Origin: Thermodesulfovibrionales bacterium
GTDB taxonomy: Bacteria; Nitrospirota; Thermodesulfovibrionia; Thermodesulfovibrionales; SM23-35
Assembly: GCA_022013235.1 (NCBI GenBank)
Contig: JAKLQR010000166.1
Coordinates: forward strand, 1-13,038
Direction: 5' to 3'
Length of the DNA: 13,038 nt
Shown here: one piece after another, positions 1 to 6,359 of the stretch
Numbering within the stretch: position 1 is the stretch's first letter
Layout: every line of letters starts with the position of its first letter
Notes under the pieces: generated by a model
What the model saw: the letters and a program-made list of their open reading frames with translations, nothing else
Told to the model about the DNA's origin: nothing
Databases searched by the model: none
Program-made: the position numbers and the translations under genes

Positions 1-1
1 A

Positions 2-454
2 TTTATTGAACAAATACAGGATGAAGCAGCCGAATATGATGTTATTCTCTCTATGGCGTGCGGTGCAGGGGTACAGGGAGTGACCGAGAAGCTGAAAGGC
101 AAGTTGGTACTGCCTGCAATGAATACAAGGTTCATGGGGATGACGGATGGAAAAGGGACCTGGACGGAGGTCTGCACAGGCTGTGGCGACTGTGTGCTTG
201 CCCTGACAGGAGGGATATGTCCGGTAACCACATGCCCGAAGGGCATCCTCAACGGACCGTGCGGCGGGAATAAAAAGGGAAAGTGCGAAGTGAGTCCTGA
301 TGTGCCGTGTGCCTGGGTAAGGATTTATGAGCAGTTGAAAGAATTGGGCAGGCTTGATCTGATGAAAAGAGAGCTGGAAGCAAAGGACTGGTCAAGGAAA
401 CAGAGACCGGGGAAGTACCGCGTAGAAGAGGAAGAAACCGAAAAGGTTTCATAA
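2..454 (+). CDS. metV: MetV-like methylenetetrahydrofolate reductase C-terminal (zinc-binding) protein, 5' end missing
   Basis: The reading frame is open from the first bases of the window, so the start lies upstream and only the last 150 residues are present. The fragment is very rich in cysteine: an ACGAG segment, then CTGCGDC, CPVTTCPKG, GPCGG, KCE and PCAW. This pattern is typical of the MTHFR C-terminal family (MetV of acetogens and relatives), a small metal-binding partner of the catalytic MetF subunit. In organisms with the acetyl-CoA pathway, MetV helps MetF reduce methylene-THF to methyl-THF. A metF gene lies on the same strand 2.6 kb downstream (3044), which supports the call. The basic, glutamate-rich C-terminal tail carries no further motif. 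The cysteine pattern is seen directly; the family name and pairing are from family knowledge. Confidence 0.85.
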   Translation, partial: FIEQIQDEAAEYDVILSMACGAGVQGVTEKLKGKLVLPAMNTRFMGMTDGKGTWTEVCTGCGDCVLALTGGICPVTTCPKGILNGPCGGNKKGKCEVSPDVPCAWVRIYEQLKELGRLDLMKRELEAKDWSRKQRPGKYRVEEEETEKVS

Positions 455-551
455 GACAAGAAGTAGTTTTTCTGTAGCTCTGCGTTCTTCATTATCCCAG
501 GGAATGCATCTGAGGTATTTTGGGTAACCATTTTTTAATTCCATTAATCCT

Positions 552-1439
552 ATGCTGACTCAAAATAAAGTCGCGATAATCGGTGCGGGAGTAGTCGGAA
601 CGGCGCTCGGATATCTGTTAAAGAAGAAAGGGTACCGGATTGTTGGTATCGGGAGCAGGACGATCCGTTCAGCGAGGAATGCACGGAAGGTTATCGGAGA
701 GGGCAGGGCGTCTGCGAATCTTGCAGGCATGGCGAAGATTGCAGATATTGTCTTCCTCACAACGTCAGACAGGGCGATTGGGGAAACGTGCAGGATGATA
801 GCCTCGGAAGGGGGATTTCATCAAGGCTCGATCGTCTTTCATACCTGTGGCGCATTGTCCTCGGGAATCTTAAATCCTGCAAAAAAGAGAGGCGCAGCCG
901 TGGCTTCGCTGCATCCTCTCCAGAGCCTTGCGAATGTCCGGAAAGCAATCAAAAATATTCCTGGCTCCTTCTTCTCTCTGGAGGGAGATGCAGATGCGGT
1001 TGCCGCAGGGAGAAAAATTGTGAAAGCATTGCGGGGGAGGGAGATTCCCCTTGATTCCGCTAAGAAGCCTCTCTACCATGCGGGAGCTGTAGCTGCATCG
1101 AATTTCCTCGTTGCAACTATCGGGTTCAGTCTGGAATTGTTCGAGGCGGCAGGCATCGGCAGGGACGAGTCCCTGCACGCCCTGATGCCTTTGATACAGG
1201 GGACCATAAAAAATGTTCAGGCGCTCGGTATCCCTCAATCACTCACCGGACCCATAGCGAGAGGAGATACCGGTGTTGTCAGGGACCATCTGAAGGCGCT
1301 CTCAAAGGAGAGACCCGAACTGCTCAGACTCTATGCAGAGATCGGCAAATATACCGTCAAGCTCGGCGTCGAAAAGGGCACGCTGAAAGACTCTGCGGCA
1401 AAAAAGATTGTTTCCTTACTGGACAGAGAATACATATAA
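552..1439 (+). CDS. Rossmann-like and DUF2520 domain protein (putative NAD(P)-dependent oxidoreductase)
   Basis: A 295-aa protein that begins almost at once with a dinucleotide-binding fold: KVAIIGAGVVGTALG at residues 6-20, followed by a basic GSRT segment that often marks NADP preference. The middle holds FHTCGALSS and LHPLQSL. The C-terminal half is helical, with an HAGAVAASNFL stretch and a GPIARGD motif. This arrangement matches the Rossmann-like/DUF2520 family, whose members resemble ketopantoate and F420-dependent reductases. The substrate is unknown. The start is fixed because the GxGxxG loop follows within 11 residues, yet no clear ribosome binding site precedes it. It lies 97 bp after the metV-like gene. 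The family call is firm; the reaction is not known. Confidence 0.9.
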   Translation: MLTQNKVAIIGAGVVGTALGYLLKKKGYRIVGIGSRTIRSARNARKVIGEGRASANLAGMAKIADIVFLTTSDRAIGETCRMIASEGGFHQGSIVFHTCGALSSGILNPAKKRGAAVASLHPLQSLANVRKAIKNIPGSFFSLEGDADAVAAGRKIVKALRGREIPLDSAKKPLYHAGAVAASNFLVATIGFSLELFEAAGIGRDESLHALMPLIQGTIKNVQALGIPQSLTGPIARGDTGVVRDHLKALSKERPELLRLYAEIGKYTVKLGVEKGTLKDSAAKKIVSLLDREYI

Positions 1440-1444
1440 TAAGG

Positions 1445-1568
1445 AGTTCATAAGTAAAGCCCCCTCACCCTTGCCCTCTCCCGCCAGGGGAGAGGGTTGT
1501 AATACTACCCCTCCCTTGAGGGGAGGGGATGAAGGGGAGGGTGATGTATGTGGCTTTACTTATGAACT
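1445..1568. repeat. 124-bp element with perfect 17-bp terminal inverted repeats enclosing two GC-rich hairpins
   Basis: The left end (1445-1461, agttcataagtaaagcc) is the exact reverse complement of the right end (1552-1568). Inside are two GC-rich hairpins: a 9-bp stem at 1474-1482/1488-1496 with a 5-base loop, and an 8-bp stem at 1508-1515/1521-1528 with a 5-base loop. The inner stems belong to the same family as the repeats at 6246-6350, 7997-8031, 9345-9368 and 9461-9545. No T-run follows either stem, so it is not a classic intrinsic terminator. No obvious target-site duplication flanks it. It looks like a MITE-like or palindromic intergenic repeat lying between the DUF2520 gene and purD. 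Confidence 0.8.
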
Positions 1569-1609
1569 GATTAGTAATAGACGAAAAAGAAAGGAACAAA
1601 AATAACGGT

Positions 1610-2911
1610 ATGAAGGTTCTTGTTGTCGACAGCGGGGGAAGGGGTCATTCCATTGCCTGGCAGTTCAAAAATGATCCAAACGTGAAAGAAGTCATCTGTG
1701 CTCCGGGAAATGCGGGGATTGCAAAAGAGATCCGATGTGAAAATGCACGGACGAATGAAGAGATTCTCGCACTTGCAAAGAAGGAAAAGGTTGACCTTGT
1801 CTTTGTCGGTCCGGAAAGTCCGCTCACAAACGGTATTGTGGATCTTTTTGCGAAAGAGACCATCCCCATTGTCGGTCCTGTAAAAAAGGCCAGTATCCTG
1901 GAAGGAAGCAAGGCCTATGCGAAACTGCTGTGCAGAGAGCTGGGAGTCCCGGTTGCCGAGTTCGAAGTATTTGAAGACCCCGATGCTGCAAAAGACTATA
2001 TTGAAAGCCTGCCGTATCCTGTTGTGGTCAAGGCGGACGGGCTTGCCCAGGGGAAAGGATCTCTTGTCTGTTCCACTACCGATGAGGCCCTGCATGCGGT
2101 CAACCAGCTGATGGTGGAGAGGGTCTTCGGCGATTCAGGCCGGAAGGTGGTCGTCGAACAAAGACTTTTCGGAACGGAAATATCTTTTTTCGTGTTCACC
2201 GACGGGAATGCAATCGCAGCAATGCCTGTCGCCCAGGATTACAAAAGAGCTTTTGACAACGATGAAGGTATGAATACAGGCGGCATGGGATCCTATTCGC
2301 CGCATCGACTGGAAGGCGAAGAACTCACCCGCCTTGTATCAGAAAAGGTTGCCTTGCCGCTGATTCAGGGTTTTAGAGAAAAGGAGAACTGTGAGTATAA
2401 AGGGATTCTCTATATGGGGCTCATGCTTGTTGGAGACACTCCGTATCTTCTGGAGGCAAACGTCCGTTTCGGTGACCCCGAAGCAGAAGTGATCCTCCCC
2501 CGGTTGAAGACCCCCCTCAGTGATATCAGCTTCCAGATCATACGCGGAGTTCTCAGTGACAGAGAAGTCGAATGGAGCAGGGACTATTACTGTGATGTTG
2601 TTGCAGCAGCCGGAAGAACCCGGCAGATGAAAAACGGAAAGAGCAAGGGATGGTACCCGGGATATCCCAGCAGATATGGCAAGGGGCATCCGATTTCAGG
2701 CCTCGATAAAATTGAAAACCCGGACTGTAAGATATTTTTTGCCGGAGTCGGCATATCAGAAAGAAAAGGGTTTGTTACCGACGGCGGGAGGGTTCTCCAT
2801 GTAGTGGGAAGGGGAACTACACTCAGGGAAGCACGGGAGGTAGCATACAGAAACATCAAAAAGATTCATTTCGAAGGGATCAGATACCGAACAGACATTG
2901 GGAGAGAATAA
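1610..2911 (+). CDS. purD: Phosphoribosylamine--glycine ligase (GAR synthetase)
   Basis: A full-length (433 aa) PurD, which joins phosphoribosylamine and glycine with ATP to give GAR in cytosolic purine synthesis. The N-terminal domain starts with VVDSGGRGHS (residues 5-14). The ATP-grasp domain has KADGLAQGKG (141-150), the substrate loop GMNTGGMGSY, and the metal-binding LEANVRFGDPE (281-291). A C-terminal domain follows with VGRGTTLREARE. Most bacterial PurD proteins read GSGGREHA at the first motif and a differently worded segment before NTGGMG. Here GGRGHS and DNDEGMNTGGMG are closer to what I recall from archaeal-type PurD. The AAGGA at 1591-1595 is 14 bases from the ATG, which is long for a ribosome site. 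The stop codon lies inside a tandem heptamer repeat. Confidence 0.97.
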   Translation: MKVLVVDSGGRGHSIAWQFKNDPNVKEVICAPGNAGIAKEIRCENARTNEEILALAKKEKVDLVFVGPESPLTNGIVDLFAKETIPIVGPVKKASILEGSKAYAKLLCRELGVPVAEFEVFEDPDAAKDYIESLPYPVVVKADGLAQGKGSLVCSTTDEALHAVNQLMVERVFGDSGRKVVVEQRLFGTEISFFVFTDGNAIAAMPVAQDYKRAFDNDEGMNTGGMGSYSPHRLEGEELTRLVSEKVALPLIQGFREKENCEYKGILYMGLMLVGDTPYLLEANVRFGDPEAEVILPRLKTPLSDISFQIIRGVLSDREVEWSRDYYCDVVAAAGRTRQMKNGKSKGWYPGYPSRYGKGHPISGLDKIENPDCKIFFAGVGISERKGFVTDGGRVLHVVGRGTTLREAREVAYRNIKKIHFEGIRYRTDIGRE

Positions 2912-2928
2912 CCAATAACCAATAACCA
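2908..2928. repeat. Three tandem ATAACCA heptamers overlapping the purD stop codon
   Basis: Three perfect copies of ATAACCA run head to tail from 2908 to 2928. The purD stop codon TAA (2909-2911) is part of the first copy, so the array begins inside the gene. The rest of the 132-bp gap to metF is AT-rich with no further gene. Confidence 0.85.
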
Positions 2929-3035
2929 GACTATGTTTAATCACCAATTATCAATGATACAAACATCACATATTCAGCAGTCAATAATTGATGATCGAAA
3001 TGTATTCGGCAACTGGTAAATGGGTATCGAGAGAT

Positions 3036-3049
3036 AGGAGGCAATGATG
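3036..3049 (+). promoter_or_regulatory. Ribosome binding site deciding the metF start
   Basis: AGGAGG at 3036-3041 is followed by two back-to-back ATG codons. The first (3044) is only 2 bases away; the second (3047) is 5 bases away, a normal spacing. The second ATG is therefore the more likely start, shortening MetF by one residue. Confidence 0.6.
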
Positions 3050-3928
3050 ACGTTTCGAGAGACGCTCAATGCAGGACAGTTTGTGGTAACGGCCGAAATC
3101 GGCCCCCCGAAGGGGACAGATATCACCGAGATGACCGAAAATATTCACCTGCTCAAAGGAAAAATCCACGCTGCAAACGTGACAGACAACCAGTCTGCCG
3201 TTATGAGGATTTGTTCCCTTGCTGTGTGCAGGATTGCTCTGGATAACGGCCTTGAGCCGATACTCCAGATGACCTGCCGCGACCGGAACAGGATAGGACT
3301 CCAGTCGGACCTGCTGGGCGCCCATGTGCTCGGCATACGGAACGTGCTTTGCATGACTGGTGACTATGTATCTGCAGGAGACCATAAGGATGCGAAACCG
3401 GTCTATGATGTCGAATCAGTGCAGTTGTTGAGGATCGTCGACGGCCTGAACCGCGGGAAGGACATGTCGGGGAATGACCTGAAGGGCCCGACAGACTTTT
3501 TCAGGGGCGCTGTAGTTACACCCGAGACCGACTACATCGAACCGCAGCTCATGAAATTCGAAAAGAAAATTAATGCAGGGGCAAAGTTTTTTCAGACACA
3601 GGCAATATACGATATCGAAAAGTTCAAGGAGTTTATGAGCTACGTGCGGAAATTTCCGGTAAAAATGCTTGCAGGGATAGTTGTCCTGAAGTCGGCAGGC
3701 ATGGCAAACTTCATGAACAAAAATGTGCCCGGCATACGGGTTCCCCAGGAGCTTATTGACGAGATCAAGGCCGCAGGCAAGGAAAAGGCGCTTGAGACAG
3801 GATTGGACATCGCTGCACGGCACATCCGTCAGCTCAAGGAAGAAGGCATATGCGACGGCGTCCATATAATGGCAATCGGCATAGAGCACAAGGTGCCTGT
3901 CATCATGGAAAGGGCAGGGCTGCTCTGA
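3044..3928 (+). CDS. metF: 5,10-methylenetetrahydrofolate reductase, catalytic subunit
   Basis: A 294-aa MetF, a single TIM-barrel flavoprotein of normal family length. It reduces 5,10-methylene-THF to 5-methyl-THF, feeding methionine synthesis and, in acetyl-CoA pathway organisms, the methyl branch. TAEIGPPKGTD near the N-terminus carries the expected catalytic glutamate (Glu18). HAANVTDNQ, ILQMTCRDRNR and NVLCMTGD follow in the family order; the last is the FAD-contact region written in the MetV-associated style. FFQTQAIYD and GIVVLKSAGMANFMN complete the barrel. The start may be the second ATG, at 3047, as judged by the AGGAGG spacing. The MetV-like partner lies at the start of the window, separated by the DUF2520 gene and purD. 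The PilZ gene starts 26 bases after the stop, perhaps in the same transcript. Confidence 0.95.
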   Translation: MMTFRETLNAGQFVVTAEIGPPKGTDITEMTENIHLLKGKIHAANVTDNQSAVMRICSLAVCRIALDNGLEPILQMTCRDRNRIGLQSDLLGAHVLGIRNVLCMTGDYVSAGDHKDAKPVYDVESVQLLRIVDGLNRGKDMSGNDLKGPTDFFRGAVVTPETDYIEPQLMKFEKKINAGAKFFQTQAIYDIEKFKEFMSYVRKFPVKMLAGIVVLKSAGMANFMNKNVPGIRVPQELIDEIKAAGKEKALETGLDIAARHIRQLKEEGICDGVHIMAIGIEHKVPVIMERAGLL

Positions 3929-3954
3929 AATCAAAAGAGCGGAGAGAGAATGAA

Positions 3955-4362
3955 ATGAAAAAGAAGCGGAGAAGCACGGAGGATACACGGAAGTGGTTCA
4001 GGTACCAGTTTTTCGGGAGCGCAAAAGTGACGATTCCGAAAGAGAATACGGTTGTTGACGCAACTATCGCGAATATATCCTTTTCAGGCATGGGTCTCTA
4101 TGCGGATAAACCGGTCGGCAAAGGGAAGAAGGTGCAGATACATATCGCCTATGTTGACAGGAACGGTAAAATTTGTGAGGACGGGGCCACAGGGGTAGTC
4201 GACTGGCAGAAAAAATTCAAGAAAATGTATCTCATCGGCGTCCTTTTTGATGAAGAGTTGAATATTGACAAGCAGCCGAATCTTATCAAACATCTGATCT
4301 GGCTTATCGATACGTTCCGGTGGCCCCAGCCATACGGAGACAAAAGAATTTCGGTCATATAA
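3955..4362 (+). CDS. Small PilZ-domain protein
   Basis: A 135-aa protein with the two hallmark PilZ elements: R12-x-x-x-R16 at the N-terminus and N40-x-S42-x-x-G45 in NISFSGMG. The beta-barrel region that follows has GVVDWQKK and LIGVLFDEE. PilZ domains bind cyclic di-GMP through the RxxxR and (D/N)xSxxG motifs, so this may be a small c-di-GMP receptor. Its target is unknown. The ATG at 3955 follows a GGAGAGAG stretch (3941-3948); a longer open frame from 3850 lies wholly inside metF and is rejected. An ATG at 3950 leads only to a two-codon frame. The end at 4362 may be a frameshift, because coding-like sequence continues in the next frame to 4525. Confidence 0.78.
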   Translation: MKKKRRSTEDTRKWFRYQFFGSAKVTIPKENTVVDATIANISFSGMGLYADKPVGKGKKVQIHIAYVDRNGKICEDGATGVVDWQKKFKKMYLIGVLFDEELNIDKQPNLIKHLIWLIDTFRWPQPYGDKRISVI

Positions 4363-4525
4363 CCTCTGGTATACAGCGACCTTGTCCCGGGAAATGATCG
4401 TGGAGCATGTGAGGAGAAAACCGTCCCGGGACATGAAGGTGAAAGTCACCGGGCTGCTCTGGAACAAGGGATTGATGGAAAAAGCCTCCAACGGGAAGTA
4501 CGAGATTTCTGTTCAGATGTCATAG
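4346..4525 (+). pseudogene. Coding-like frame continuing the PilZ protein after a one-base shift
   Basis: Just before its stop, the PilZ frame crosses AAAA at 4342-4345. Leaving out one A makes the frame continue for 59 more residues (189 aa in all) to the TAG at 4523-4525. Codon third positions in this stretch are mostly G or C, as in the neighbouring genes. Its end, LLWNKGLMEKASNGKYEIS, looks like the last helix and wing of a winged-helix domain. An independent start at ATG 4394 would give a 43-aa protein but lacks a clear ribosome site. This is inference: it may be a decayed C-terminal domain, a sequence error, or a chance open frame. Confidence 0.4.
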
Positions 4526-4683
4526 AGAATATCCTTCAATTCATTGCTGTTTGGAATCACACCTGTTTTATTTTGCAAATACTGTTGTAAGATCTTAAAC
4601 CTCATGATTAATCATATATAGTAATAATTTCAATTAAAATAGTTTAAACTCAATATTAATAATGATAAACTATAATATTAGGA
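4526..4683. other. AT-rich intergenic stretch with a short inverted repeat
   Basis: The non-coding part of the gap before hsdM becomes sharply AT-rich from about 4590. It holds an 8-bp inverted repeat, ATAGTTTA at 4639-4646 and TAAACTAT at 4666-4673, with a 19-base spacer, just upstream of the hsdM promoter. That position would suit a regulator site, but no regulator gene is evident nearby. No RNA gene or further ORF was recognised here. Confidence 0.4.
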
Positions 4684-4713
4684 TTGACAAATAGCTATAT
4701 TTTATGGTATAAA
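4684..4713 (+). promoter_or_regulatory. Predicted sigma-70-type promoter of the restriction-modification locus
   Basis: TTGACA (4684-4689) is a perfect -35 box. TATAAA (4708-4713) lies 18 bases further on and matches five of six bases of the -10 consensus. Transcription would start near 4720, about 20 bases before the hsdM ATG, with an AAGAGGT ribosome site at 4732-4738. No comparably good promoter was noticed between the later genes, so it may drive the whole hsd cluster. Confidence 0.7.
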
Positions 4714-4742
4714 TATCAAAAATCATAAGGCAAGAGGTCAGT

Positions 4743-5663
4743 ATGGGAAAGGTAACTTTAGGAAATCTTGAGTCACATTTGTGGGAATCCGCGAATATTC
4801 TGCGAGGTAGCATAGATGCATCAGATTATAAAAACTACATTTTCGGTTTGCTATTCTTAAAGCGCCTCTCTGATGTATTCGATGAGGAGGGTGAGAAGGT
4901 TGAAAAGGAAACAGGAGATAAGGACCTGGCATGGAAGACACCGGATGAACATGAATTTTTTGTCCCTGCAAAAGCTCACTGGAATTATATAAAGACCAAA
5001 CCAGAAAATCTCGGCGAAATCCTGAATAAAGCCAATGAATTACTCGAAGAGAAAAATATCGGCAAACTGGAGGGCGTTCTTTCTTCAACCGATTTTAATG
5101 ACAAAGAGAGACTTCCTGATGAGATATTATCAAAACTCATTGCCCATTTCTCGAACATATCCCTTCGAAACGACAATCTGACCGACCCCGATATCCTTGG
5201 TCGTGCGTATGAATATTTGATCGCGCAATTTGCTGACGATGCAGGAAAAAAAGGAGGTGAATTTTACACTCCAAAAGAAGTGGTGAAGCTTCTGGTAGAG
5301 CTGCTCGACCCGCGGGAAAGGATGCGAATATGCGATCCCACATGCGGTTCCGGCGGAATGTTGATTCAAGCGGCACATTATCTCAGGGAAAAAAAAACAG
5401 AACTGGAAGAATATTTCACTTTATGGTCAGGAAAGAAATATCGGAACGTGGGCTATTTGCAAAATGAATATGCTTCTTCATGGCATAACGGCTGCGCTCG
5501 AAAAAGGAGATACGCTGAGAAAGCCGAAGCTCCTGAGGGAAAACGGCAAACTTATGGAATTCGATATTGTTATCGCGAATCCGCCTTTTTCGCTGAAAAA
5601 TTGGGGTTACGAAGAAGCACAACACGATCCTTACCGGCGTTTTCGTTTCGGTATCCCGCCTAA
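4743..5663 (+). CDS. hsdM: HsdM N-terminal fragment as read without frame correction
   Basis: As written, translation gives 306 aa. Residues 1-218 are genuine HsdM: the N-terminal domain and SAM motif I. About 88 residues after the A9 run are out of frame and match no HsdM feature. The product lacks NPPF and would not methylate DNA. The ATG follows AAGAGGT with a 4-base gap. Confidence 0.8.
   Translation: MGKVTLGNLESHLWESANILRGSIDASDYKNYIFGLLFLKRLSDVFDEEGEKVEKETGDKDLAWKTPDEHEFFVPAKAHWNYIKTKPENLGEILNKANELLEEKNIGKLEGVLSSTDFNDKERLPDEILSKLIAHFSNISLRNDNLTDPDILGRAYEYLIAQFADDAGKKGGEFYTPKEVVKLLVELLDPRERMRICDPTCGSGGMLIQAAHYLREKKTELEEYFTLWSGKKYRNVGYLQNEYASSWHNGCARKRRYAEKAEAPEGKRQTYGIRYCYRESAFFAEKLGLRRSTTRSLPAFSFRYPA
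5389..5397 (+). other. A9 homopolymer at the hsdM frame break
   Basis: Nine consecutive A residues, read as GAA AAA AAA ACA in the first frame. The frame that carries the rest of HsdM takes over immediately after the tract, so it is the most economical site for the one-base change. Tracts of this length are prone to replication and transcription slippage and to some sequencing errors. Confidence 0.9.
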
Positions 5664-6231
5664 AGGATACGGTGATTATGCCTTTGTACAGCATATGATC
5701 GCAACTTTAAACCCCACGGGAAGAATGGGTGTTGTACTTCCGCATGGAGCGCTTTTTCGTGGAGGGGCTGAGGGTAAAATCAGGCAGGGTATTCTGGAAG
5801 AGGATTTAGTTGAAGCTGTGATAGGACTCCCTTCAAACCTGTTTTACGGTGCCGGCATTCCGGCCTGTCTCTTTATTATCAGTAAAAAGAAACCCAAAGA
5901 GCATAAAGGAAAAGTCTATTTCCTTTATGGGGCAAATGACTATCTTGAAGGGAAGAATCAGAACAAATTACGCGAGCAGGATATCAGAAAAATTGTTGAC
6001 GCATATTGCGGATACAAGGCAATCGATAAATACTGCAGGCCGGTTGCACTGGATGAAATCCGCTCGAATGATTACAACCTGAATATCGCGCGGTATATCG
6101 ATGTAACTGAAGAGGAAGAGGTTATCGATGTGCAAAGCGTGATTAATGAATTAAAGGAACTAAAAAAGAAACGGAGTGTTACCGAAGGAAAGATGCATCA
6201 ATTTCTGAAAGAATTGGGATATAAGATATAA
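5464..6231 (+). CDS. hsdM: HsdM C-terminal fragment as read without frame correction
   Basis: This open frame of 255 aa starts at the internal ATG within CKMNMLLHGI. Homologous sequence already begins at about 5398, upstream of that ATG. It holds NPPF and the C-terminal region GDYAFVQHMI to ARYID. No ribosome site precedes it, so independent translation is doubtful. Confidence 0.7.
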   Translation: MNMLLHGITAALEKGDTLRKPKLLRENGKLMEFDIVIANPPFSLKNWGYEEAQHDPYRRFRFGIPPKGYGDYAFVQHMIATLNPTGRMGVVLPHGALFRGGAEGKIRQGILEEDLVEAVIGLPSNLFYGAGIPACLFIISKKKPKEHKGKVYFLYGANDYLEGKNQNKLREQDIRKIVDAYCGYKAIDKYCRPVALDEIRSNDYNLNIARYIDVTEEEEVIDVQSVINELKELKKKRSVTEGKMHQFLKELGYKI

Positions 6232-6245
6232 CACTTATAGATTCG

Positions 6246-6350
6246 ATCACCCTCCCTTCGTCCCTCCCATCAAGGGAGGGAAAACGCTCCCGTTGGGGGT
6301 GAATCCAAATTAGTTCCCTCTCCCCTTGTGGGAGAGGGTTAGGGTGAGGG
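6246..6350. repeat. Two GC-rich hairpin repeats between hsdM and the nucleotidyltransferase gene
   Basis: The first unit (6246-6283) contains an 8-bp stem, TCCCTCCC (6261-6268)/GGGAGGGA (6274-6281), with loop atcaa. It matches 9461-9498 over 38 bases with one difference. The second unit (6316-6350) contains a 9-bp stem, CCCTCTCCC (6316-6324)/GGGAGAGGG (6330-6338). It is identical over 35 bases to 7997-8031. The GTGAGGG at its right edge lies 9 bases before the next gene's ATG and may serve as its ribosome site. There is no T-run. Confidence 0.85.
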
Positions 6351-6359
6351 ATAAATACC

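Larger units (their letters stand above)
4743..6231 (+). pseudogene. hsdM: Type I restriction-modification methyltransferase subunit, frame broken at an A9 run
   Basis: Together the two frames encode a complete HsdM, the N6-adenine methylase subunit that joins HsdS (and HsdR) in a type I enzyme. The first frame gives the helical N-terminal domain (ESANILRGSIDASDYKNYIF), the GGEFYTPKEV signature and SAM motif I, DPTCGSGGM (198-206). After A9 at 5389-5397, the sequence makes sense only in the +1 frame: ISLYGQERN, TWAICKMNMLLHGI, and the catalytic NPPF (279-282 of the restored protein). Removing one A gives 495 aa, the usual HsdM size, with no other damage. Ribosomal -1 slippage would not join the frames; a +1 shift, or RNA polymerase slippage of -1 or +2 A, would. 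Phase variation, recent mutation and sequence error are all possible. Confidence 0.93.

Noticed and set aside
1408..1605. A 65-codon open frame across the repeat between the DUF2520 gene and purD
   Set aside because: Its codons are the hairpin repeat itself (it gives SPLPSPARGEG), a well-known spurious string. It also overlaps the end of the DUF2520 gene.
2954..2993. Inverted CAATTAT/ATAATTG pair in the purD-metF gap
   Set aside because: Seven bases in AT-rich sequence with a loop of about 30 bases is expected by chance.
3850..3954. N-terminal extension of the PilZ gene back into metF
   Set aside because: It is the out-of-frame reading of the metF end. The PilZ motifs begin just after ATG 3955, which has a purine-rich site upstream.
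3416..3988. A 190-codon open frame on the - strand over metF
   Set aside because: It is the antisense shadow of a clear metF gene; its cysteine- and histidine-rich text follows no family.
4384..4435. Near-identical 13-base direct repeats around CCCGGG (4384-4396 and 4423-4435)
   Set aside because: Only two copies exist, 39 bases apart and in the same reading frame; chance or codon repetition (SRE/SRD) explains them.
6316..6350. Hairpin repeat considered as an intrinsic terminator after hsdM
   Set aside because: The stem is strong but no run of T follows on either side. The identical copy at 7997-8031 also lacks one.
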